This document shows, in pieces, positions 1 through 5,401 of a DNA stretch of 5,401 nt; position 1 is the first letter of the stretch, and each line of letters opens with the position of its first letter. The DNA is from Planctomycetota bacterium. GTDB taxonomy: Bacteria > Planctomycetota > B129-G9. The notes below the pieces were generated by a model. The model was not told the DNA's origin. It ran no database searches and saw only the letters and a list, made by a program, of their open reading frames with translations. The position numbers and the translations under genes are program-made. The stretch is from assembly GCA_003644325.1 (NCBI GenBank), contig QNCA01000132.1, forward strand, positions 1-5,401, written 5' to 3'.

Positions 1-66
1 CTTCAAACTCAGGACGGGGCCGGGAACTGGAACGATCCGGAGACGGTGTTTGTCTTCCGTTTCGAC
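1..66 (+). repeat. Domain 0, C-terminal 22 residues only
   Basis: The sequence begins inside a domain, just before the QDGAGN turn, and ends with the VFRFD strand. This shows that the array continues upstream of the window. FRFD replaces the common FRYD, as it does in domains 11 and 15. Confidence 0.9.
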
Positions 67-3000
67 GATACTCCGCCGCCCAACCCCCCTCGACCGGCGA
101 TAGAAGCGCATAACGTCCAGGACGGCGAATGGCAGGGTGTTACTTCACAACCGGATTTTACCTGGATACCGGTGGAGGATCCGAATGGCATTGCGCAGTA
201 CAAAGTCTTCTGGGGCACCGACCAGGATGCGGCGGTGTCGTTCGTGACGGCTGCGAGCTACTCGGTGCCTGAAGCAGTGGACTCAGGCGACGTGTACTAC
301 CTGAACGTCCTTGCCCAGGATGGGTGCGGCAACTGGAGCGCGGAGCCATTGGTGTACGATCCGACCAGCGCGGTGTTCGAGTTCCGGTACGACGACACCC
401 CGCCGACTTCGCCTTCACGGCCCGCCGATTGCGCCTGTTCGCCTGGCGATGGGATGTGGCAGAACTCTTGCCAGAACCCAACCTTCACCTGGGATAATGC
501 CACCGATGACGGAGAGATCGCCGGGTACGAGGTGTACTGGGGTGCCGATCCGGCGGGGTTGCCTGTGGAGTACGTGGCGACGGCGCGGTATGCGCCGGAT
601 CCGGTGGAGTCCGGGGTGTATTATCTGCGCGTGCGCACACTGGACGCAGTGGGGCATACGAGTTCCGTGAAGACGCTGTACGAATTTCGCTACGACAGCG
701 ATGTGCCGGGTGCGCCCTCCCGACCGGCGGCTGAGGCACATAACATCCAGGACGGTGTATGGCAGAACACGGTGGATGACCCGGCCTTTACCTGGAGCGG
801 GGCCGCCGACACGCTTTCAGGTGTGGCTGGATACCGCGTCTACTGGGGCACCAACGCTGGAGGCACGCCGAACGAGTGGCGTGATGTGCCGGAGTACGAT
901 CCCGGACCGGTGTCCGCCGGCGTGTATTACCTACGTGTCTCCGTCGAGGATGTGGCGGGCAACGTGAGCGATCCGGTCACGCTATTCACCTTCCGTTACG
1001 ACGATGACTCTCCTCCGGCGACGGTTCGTCCCGCCACTGAAGAGGGCGGGGCCCAGGATGGCGTGTGGCAGAACTCTATCACCAGTCCCTCCTTTGTCTG
1101 GGACGAACCGGCGGGCGCGGACCATTACCTGGTCTACTGGGGCACCAACCCGGCGGGAGTGCCGGCGCTCAATCTGTCTGCACCGGCATACGCACCGGCG
1201 CCCATATCCGGGGATGGTGTGTACTACCTGCGGGTGCAGGTGGTGGATGGAGCGGGCAACAAGAGTGCTCCGGTAACGATGTTCGAGTTCCGCTACGATG
1301 GCACGGCTCCCCATCCGCCGACGGACGCCGATGAACAGAACGGAATCACCGACGGTGACTGGACGGCTATGAATACACCATCGTTCGACTGGGGCGGGGC
1401 TTCCGACGATCACAGCGGAGTCGCGGGATACGTGGTTTATTGGGGCACAGATCCGGATGGCACGCCCAACGTGCCGGTCAGCGTACCGTCCTTTACGCCT
1501 GGTGCGCCCGGAGTTAGTGGGACCTACTACCTGCGTGTGGCAAGTGTGGATGTGGCCGGTAACACGGGGGCGGCGACTACGTTGTTCACATTTCGGTACG
1601 ACGAGACGCCGCCGACTAACCCGGTGCGTCCGGCGGTGGAGGCCGGAGAGACGCAGGATGGCGTCTGGCAGAACAACGTTACCGCGCCGGTCTTCACCTG
1701 GAGCGGGGTCAGTGATGCCCACTCCGGCCTTGCCGGGTACTATGTTTACTTCGGTCTGTCGCCGAACGGCGAGCCGGCGGAGTGGACCGCCAGCGCAAGT
1801 TACGCGCCCGGCGAGGTGAGCACGAGCGGCACGTACTACTTGCGGCTGAAGGCCGTGGATGACGTGGGACACGCAAGCGAGCCGGTGACCCTCTTCGAGT
1901 TCCGCTACGATAGCGATGTGCCGGGTGCGCCCTCCCGACCGGCGACGGAGGCAGGCGGTGCGCAAGACGGAGTGTGGCAGGGAAGCGTCTCCGCTCCATC
2001 CTTCACCTGGGGCGGAGCGACGGACGCCCATTCCAATGTGGCAGGCTACGAGGTCTACTGGGGCACCAACCCGGCGGGCGAGCCGGTGACATTCACTGTT
2101 TCATCCAGTTACACACCGCCGCCGGTGACGGCAAACGGAGTGTACTACCTGCGCGTCCGGGCCGTGGATGGTGCGGGAAACAAGAGCCCCGTTGCCACAC
2201 TGTTCGATTTCCGTTACGACAGCACCCCGCCGACCAACCCAAATACAGTAGACGAGGGACAGGGAACAGCGTCGGGGCTGTGGACAGCGGTCTCGGAGCC
2301 TGAGTTCTGGTGGGGCGGTGCCCACGATGCGCTGTCGGACGTGGTGGGCTATCGTGTCTACTGGGGGATGTCGGAGGATGGTGTCCCCGACACCTGGGTG
2401 ACGGCTCCCGAATATGCCCCGGCGCAACTGCACACCTCCGGGGTGTATTACCTGCGTGTCTCGACCGAGGACGGAGCCGGGAACAGGAGTACCCCGGCGA
2501 CGCTGTTCGAGTACCGGTATGATGGGGACGCCCCTGTCGCCGTGACCCGCCCGGTGACGGAGACGCACGGCATAGAGGACGGCTCGTGGCAGAACGTGGT
2601 GAACGACCCTGCCTTCACCTGGGGCGGAGCCGCCGACGCGCATTCCGGTGTGATGGGATACGAGGTCTACTGGGGTACGAACCCGGGTGGTGAGCCGTCG
2701 GAGTTGGTTACATCACCGGCTTACGCCCCCCCATCGGTGCCAGACGGAGTCTACTATCTCCGTCTGAGCGCGGTGGACGACGCCGGTAACCGGACGACGC
2801 CGGTGACGGTGTTCGAGTTCCGTTATGACAGTGTGCCGCCGTCGCCGCCTGTGCGGCCTGCGACGGAGATGGGGGGCGCACAGGATCAGGTATGGCAGAA
2901 TGACGTATCCAGCCCATATTTCGCCTGGTCGCCGGTGGCGGAGGCCACGGAGTATCTGGTGTACTGGGGCACAGACCCGTCCGGGTTGCCAGTGGAATCG

Positions 3001-5401
3001 GTGACCCACCCTTACTACGCTGCCGGTGTGGTCGGCGAGGGGACATACTACCTGCGGGTACTATCTCGTGACCAGGCAGGCAACGAAAGTGTTCCGGTCA
3101 CATTGTTCGAGTTCCGCTACGACGACACGCCGCCCACAGGTCCCACCTCGGCCAGTGAGAACGGCGGAGGTGTGAGCAGTGGCGAATGGACAGCACGTGC
3201 CGATCCCGCTTTTGCTTGGAGCGGAGCCACTGACGCATCGAGCGACATCGGCGGATACCTGGTGTACTGGGGGCTCGACCCCGGCGGCGACCCGATGATG
3301 GAGGTGACCGTTCCTGGGTACACGCCCGCGCCGCTGACGGCGGATGGGACGTATTACCTGCGTGTCCGGGCTGTGGACGGCGCGGGAAACGTGGGTGACA
3401 TAGTAGACCTCTACGAATACCGCTTTGACAGTACGTCTCCGGTCGTGATCCGACCGGTGGCAGAGACGCACGGCGTGCAAGATCGCACTTGGCGCGGAGA
3501 CGTTGACTTTCCATCCTTCGTCTGGGACGATGCAGCGGATAGAGGTAGCGGGATAGGTGGATACTATATCTACTGGGGCACCGATGCCGGAGGATCGCCG
3601 GGTGAGTGGGTCGAGAAAGGAGATTTCGCGCCGGGAGTGGTAGATACAGGGGTGTACTATTTGCGTGCTCTGCCGGTGGACGCTGTAGGCAACCAGGGCG
3701 ACGCGACGACATTGTTCGAGTTCCGCTACGATGGTGCGCCTCCCACGGCGCCCACCTGGTCGGTCGAGGCTGGCGGGGCCCAGGATGGCGTGTGGCAGAA
3801 CTTCGTCACTGCTCCGCATTTCACCTGGGGCGGGGCCGCCGATGGAGAGTCGGGATTGGGCGAATACCGGGTCTACTGGGGCACCAGTCCAGCAGGGCAG
3901 CCGGCCATCTCCACGACTCTGGCTGGTTACGCGCCGGGGCCGGTGGATGGTGACGGCACGTACTACCTGCGGTTGAGCTCGGTGGACAGAGTGGGCAACG
4001 AGAGTGTGCCGGATACTTTGTTCACCTTCCGGTACGATGGAACTCCCCCTGACGCGCCGACGGTAGCCTACGGCGCGCCTGGAGGCGGCTGGTCGGCAGA
4101 GAATGAGCCGATGTTCACCTGGGACAGGGTGAGTGATCTGAGCGGGATAAGCGGGTATGAAGTCTACTGGGGCACCAGTCCTTATGGGACACCGGGGACA
4201 TTCGTGGACGCGGCGGCATACACGCCGGTCTCACTGTCCGAGGATGGCACATATTACCTGCGCGTCCGGGCTGTGGATGGTGCGGGAAACAAGAGCTCGG
4301 TGGCGACGTTGCTCGAATACCGCTACGATGGCACACCGCCGGGTGAACCTGCAAATGTGACCGAGGAACACGGGGTCACTGACAAGGGATGGACAAACAT
4401 CAGTAACCCAGAATTCACCTGGACGTGCGCCGACGAAGCGTCGGGTGTGGATTACTACGAGGTCTACTGGGGAACTGACCCCTCCGGGCAACCTGCAGAA
4501 CGGGCAGGCGATCCGGTTTTCTCGCCGGGTTACCTGGACGCCAGCGGCAACTACTATCTCCGCGTGCGTGCCACGGACAACGTGGGGAACGTGTCCACGA
4601 CGGATACCATTTTCGAGTATCGGTTCGACAATCAGAAACCCGGTCAGCCCTCCGGAGCGGTGGAAGCGCACGGAATAGAGAGCGGTGTATGGCAAAACTC
4701 TATCACCGAACCTATCTTCGTGTGGAACTCCGGCGGTGATGACGAGAGTGGCGTGGCAGGCTACAACGTCTACTTTGGGCCAATGATGTATGGTCCGCCG
4801 GATGTGTACGTGGCCGATACGACGTACCAGACCTCGACCATCTCTGATGGTATCTATTACTTGCGGGCCGGCACGCTGGACCGGGCGGGGAACAAAAGCC
4901 CGACGGCGGCGCTGTTCGAGTTCCGCTACGACGGCACCCCGCCGCCCCAACCGGCGTGGGTGACGGAAAATCACGGCCTGAGCGATGGGGATTGGAGCAA
5001 TGTTACCACTCCTGCCTTCGAGTGGGAGGAGGTGGAGGACGGGGCTTCCGGCGTGGCCCGGTACCGGGTCTACTGGGGCTCCGACCCAGGCGGGATACCC
5101 AACGTGGACTTGACCACGCCGGGCTACACCGGGACGGTAAGCGGTGACGGCGACTATTACCTGCGCCTGTACGTCGAGGATCAGGCCGGCAACCGAAGCG
5201 CGATCACGACGGTCTACACGCTGCGCTATGATGCTACAGCCCCTCGGATGCCGGATGAGGCCGCCGAAAGCCACGGCGTAGAGGACGGCTCGTGGCAGAA
5301 TGTGGTGAACGACCCTGCCTTCACCTGGGATGCAGCCGACGACGGCGGGAGCGGAGTGGCCCACTACCTGGTCTACTTCGGCAGCGACCCGGCCGGTGAA
5401 C
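1..5401 (+). CDS. Giant tandem-repeat Fn3/Ig-like surface protein, internal fragment (both ends outside window)
   Basis: Frame 1 is open across all 1,800 codons; I read it codon by codon and found no stop. It holds the end of one domain, 17 complete domains of 97-109 residues and part of another. Each domain shows the F-x-W strand, a (V/I)(Y/F)(W/F)G strand, YYLR (YYLN in domain 1), D-x-x-G-(N/H), and a terminal R-(Y/F)-D. The order Trp strand, GY-x-VYW strand and YYLRVRAVD strand matches the B, C and F strands of fibronectin type III-like folds; this is a pattern match, not a profile search. No catalytic motif, membrane segment or signal peptide is visible. The protein is acidic (domain 9 has 14 Asp/Glu against 4 Arg), with 10 Lys and 5 Cys in 1,800 residues. 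By family analogy it is probably an exported structural stalk, adhesin or matrix protein; this role is inferred. The full protein exceeds 1,800 residues by an unknown amount. A role as the spacer region of a large extracellular enzyme is equally possible. Confidence 0.95.
67..393 (+). repeat. Domain 1 (109 residues), divergent and longest
   Basis: It begins DTPP and has EAHNVQDGEW, FTW and VFWGT. It departs from the consensus in three ways: YYLN replaces YYLR, the SGVAGY turn is replaced by NGIAQY, and about seven extra residues lie between the GN turn and the last strand. It also carries a Cys in that turn (DGCGN, residue 109). Confidence 0.9.
394..696 (+). repeat. Domain 2 (101 residues), three-Cys linker
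   Basis: The usual linker after RPA is replaced by DCACSPGDGMW, and a third Cys follows in WQNSC (Cys residues 144, 146 and 157). The rest is typical: FTW, AGYEVYWG, GVYYLRV and EFRYD, with GH in place of GN in the turn. Confidence 0.9.
697..729 (+). repeat. 33-bp identical DNA patch, partner at 1912-1944
   Basis: The opening of domain 3 and the opening of domain 7 are identical, encoding SDVPGAPSRPA. They are four domains apart, which does not fit the three-domain period. Confidence 0.85.
697..1002 (+). repeat. Domain 3 (102 residues)
   Basis: Typical unit with EAHNIQDGVWQN, FTW, SGVAGYRVYWGT, YYLRV and DVAGN. Its opening SDVPGAPSRPA is shared at the DNA level with domain 7. Confidence 0.9.
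1003..1299 (+). repeat. Domain 4 (99 residues), short-turn variant
   Basis: First domain of a super-repeat, with GGAQDGVWQN. Between the Trp strand and VYWGT it has only nine residues (DEPAGADHY), so about four residues of the usual SGVAGY turn are missing. Domain 10 shows the same loss. Confidence 0.9.
1045..1075 (+). repeat. 31-bp identical DNA patch, partner at 3772-3802
   Basis: The sequence encoding GGAQDGVWQN is identical in domain 4 and domain 13. Domains 7 and 10 encode nearly the same residues with different synonymous codons. Confidence 0.85.
1300..1602 (+). repeat. Domain 5 (101 residues), WTA type
   Basis: It has NGITDGDWTA in place of QDGVWQN, then FDW, SGVAGYVVYWGT, YYLRV and DVAGN, ending TFRYD. 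Confidence 0.9.
1603..1911 (+). repeat. Domain 6 (103 residues)
   Basis: It has EAGETQDGVWQN, FTW, SGLAGYYVYFG (Phe for Trp), YYLRL and DDVGH in the turn (His for Asn, as in domain 2). The last strand is EFRYD. Confidence 0.9.
1912..2220 (+). repeat. Domain 7 (103 residues)
   Basis: It is close to the overall consensus: SDVPGAPSRPA, GGAQDGVWQ, FTWGGA, VAGYEVYWGT, YYLRVRAVDGAGNKS. Its YYLRV to GNKS DNA is nearly identical to that of domain 14. Confidence 0.9.
2146..2187 (+). repeat. 42-bp near-identical DNA patch, partner at 4255-4296
   Basis: One mismatch in 42 bp (gcc/gct) between domain 7 and domain 14, covering YLRVRAVDGAGNKS. The copies are seven domains apart, which again does not fit the three-domain period. 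Confidence 0.85.
2221..2523 (+). repeat. Domain 8 (101 residues), WTA type
   Basis: The linker is divergent (TASGLWTA) and the Trp strand reads FWW, a double Trp unique in the window. VYWG is followed by MSEDG instead of the usual T(N/D)P(A/G)G. It ends with EYRYD. Confidence 0.9.
2524..2829 (+). repeat. Domain 9 (102 residues), HG type
   Basis: It has ETHGIEDGSWQN, FTWGGA, SGVMGYEVYWGT, YYLRL and DDAGN. The block from HGIEDGSW to FTW is almost identical in DNA to domain 18. It contains 14 acidic residues and 4 Arg. Confidence 0.9.
2566..2623 (+). repeat. 58-bp near-identical DNA patch, partner at 5272-5329
   Basis: Two mismatches in 58 bp between domain 9 and domain 18 (ata/gta and aac/aat), encoding HG(I/V)EDGSWQNVVNDPAFTW. 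The copies lie nine domains (three super-repeats) and about 2.7 kb apart. The rest of the two domains is much less similar. Confidence 0.85.
2830..3123 (+). repeat. Domain 10 (98 residues), short-turn variant
   Basis: It has GGAQDQVWQN, then FAW and a nine-residue turn (SPVAEATEY) before LVYWGT, as in domain 4. It continues with YYLRV and DQAGN and ends EFRYD. Confidence 0.9.
3124..3429 (+). repeat. Domain 11 (102 residues), WTA type
   Basis: It has GVSSGEWTA, FAW, IGGYLVYWG followed by LDPGGD, then YYLRVRAVDGAGN and a last strand EYRFD. Confidence 0.9.
3430..3732 (+). repeat. Domain 12 (101 residues), HG type
   Basis: It has RPVAETHGVQDRTW, clearly similar to the linker of domain 9 (RPVTETHGIEDGSW), followed by RG instead of QN. 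FVW, GIGGYYIYWGT, YYLRA and DAVGN complete the unit. Confidence 0.9.
3733..4038 (+). repeat. Domain 13 (102 residues)
   Basis: It has GGAQDGVWQN, FTWGGA, EYRVYWGT, YYLRL and DRVGNESVP. The GGAQDGVWQN codons are identical to those of domain 4, nine domains upstream. Confidence 0.9.
4039..4329 (+). repeat. Domain 14 (97 residues), shortest complete unit
   Basis: The linker is shortened by about three to four residues (YGAPGGGWSA). The remainder is typical: FTW, GISGYEVYWGT, YYLRVRAVDGAGNKS and EYRYD. Confidence 0.9.
4330..4629 (+). repeat. Domain 15 (100 residues), HG type
   Basis: It has EEHGVTDKGWTN, FTW followed by a lone Cys (TWTCADEASG, residue 1476), VYWGT, YYLRV, DNVGN and EYRFD. The Cys has no partner within the domain. 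Confidence 0.9.
4630..4932 (+). repeat. Domain 16 (101 residues)
   Basis: It opens NQKPGQP instead of xTPPxxP, then EAHGIESGVWQN, FVW, SGVAGYNVYFG, a divergent PMMYGPP segment, YYLRA, DRAGNKSP and EFRYD. Confidence 0.9.
4933..5232 (+). repeat. Domain 17 (100 residues)
   Basis: It has ENHGLSDGDWSN, FEW, SGVARYRVYWG, YYLRL, DQAGN and a last strand TLRYD, where Leu replaces the usual Phe or Tyr before RYD. Confidence 0.9.
5233..5400 (+). repeat. Domain 18, N-terminal 56 residues only
   Basis: It has ESHGVEDGSWQN, FTW, SGVAHYLVYFG and SDPAGE, and is cut by the end of the window. The array therefore continues downstream. Confidence 0.9.

Larger units (their letters stand above)
1003..4629 (+). 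repeat. Higher-order three-domain super-repeat (four consecutive copies, about 900 bp each)
   Basis: Blocks run 1003-1911, 1912-2829, 2830-3732 and 3733-4629 (909, 918, 903 and 897 bp). The first domain of each block carries GGAQD before the conserved Trp (domains 4, 7, 10, 13). The second carries WTA or WSA at the usual WQN site (domains 5, 8, 11, 14), and in domains 8, 11 and 14 the last strand begins EYR instead of EFR. The third carries HG(I/V) in domains 9, 12 and 15; domain 6 lacks it. The pattern fades in the 5' block (67-1002) and persists partly after 4630, where domain 17 has WSN and domain 18 has HGVED. Confidence 0.75.
67..5400 (+). repeat. Tandem array of about 100-residue beta-sandwich domains (17 complete plus 1 partial)
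   Basis: Units are cut just after each R-(Y/F)-D. The FRYD-like landmarks begin at 55, 382, 685, 991, 1288, 1591, 1900, 2209, 2512, 2818, 3112, 3418, 3721, 4027, 4318, 4618, 4921 and 5221. Spacings are 291-327 bp, always a multiple of three, so every length change keeps the frame. Conservation is concentrated in presumed core strands (F-x-W, VYWG, YYLRV, F-x-FRYD) and the D-x-x-G-N turn. The stretch between VYWGT and YYLR is the most variable. DNA identity between units is moderate, with many synonymous differences, so the array is not a recent amplification as a whole. Confidence 0.95.

Noticed and set aside
311..670. 119-codon plus-strand open frame in a different phase, and similar ones at 701-967, 1457-1819 and 1974-2303
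   Set aside because: These overlap the conserved frame in another phase and encode Arg/Pro-rich sequence without domain signatures.
982..2031. 349-codon open frame on the minus strand
   Set aside because: It lies wholly opposite the repeat-encoding frame, and its translation is Arg/His-rich with no recognisable domain. Its recurring motifs (such as HAILGP and QVVH) are reverse-complement echoes of the sense repeats.
2101..2643. 180-codon open frame on the minus strand
   Set aside because: It is antisense to domains 7-9 and repeats the same echo motifs (such as RAVLYAV) found opposite other domains.
3061..3819. 252-codon open frame on the minus strand
   Set aside because: It is antisense to domains 10-13, has low-complexity Arg-rich content, and is incompatible with the well-conserved sense protein.
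4231..5364. 377-codon open frame on the minus strand
   Set aside because: It is the same kind of antisense shadow; a GC-rich repetitive gene avoids antisense stops periodically. It has no ribosome binding site or protein family signature that I can see.
67..5400. Tandem repeats as a CRISPR array or satellite DNA
   Set aside because: The units are about 300 bp, diverged at synonymous sites and always a multiple of three in length, so they are coding domain repeats without short direct repeats or unique spacers.
1..5401. Insertion sequences, tRNA or rRNA genes, terminators, promoters
   Set aside because: No recombinase motif, terminal inverted repeat, tRNA-like cloverleaf, rRNA signature or hairpin followed by a T-run was seen, and the window is coding throughout.

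Overview
The whole 5.4 kb window lies inside one very large protein-coding gene on the + strand. Frame 1 reads from base 1 to the end of the window (1,800 codons plus one base) without a stop codon, and neither the start codon nor the stop codon is present. The other open frames on both strands are shadows of this repetitive GC-rich gene. No second gene, RNA gene, promoter, ribosome binding site, terminator, mobile element or CRISPR array can be supported.

The encoded protein is a tandem array of beta-sandwich domains of about 100 residues: the last 22 residues of one domain, 17 complete domains (97-109 residues each), and the first 56 residues of another. Each domain runs in the same order: a Pro-rich linker (TPP..P.RPA), a Gly/Asp turn and Trp (QDGVWQN), a strand with F-x-W (FTW), a SGVAGY turn, a strand VYWGT, a variable middle, a strand YYLRV followed by the D-x-x-G-N turn (DGAGN), and a last strand ending FRYD. 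The layout resembles fibronectin type III / Ig-like domains of bacterial surface proteins. The encoded segment is acidic, very poor in Lys (10 residues) and nearly free of Cys (5 residues, 4 of them clustered at one domain junction).

The domains are not simply interchangeable. Aligning them shows a higher-order period of three domains (about 900 bp, 300 residues). Domains 4, 7, 10 and 13 carry GGAQD in the linker. Domains 5, 8, 11 and 14 carry WTA or WSA where most of the others have WQN. Domains 9, 12, 15 and 18 carry HG(I/V). This points to growth by duplication of three-domain blocks. Short near-identical DNA patches, some between domains of different phase, suggest later recombination or gene conversion.

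The organism cannot be named from this window. GC content looks to be about 60-65% by eye. An extracellular giant repeat protein with this domain style fits a free-living bacterium; Chloroflexota and similar environmental phyla are a low-confidence guess from recalled protein style. The likely role is a secreted or cell-surface stalk or adhesin, but any signal peptide, anchor or catalytic domain lies outside the window.
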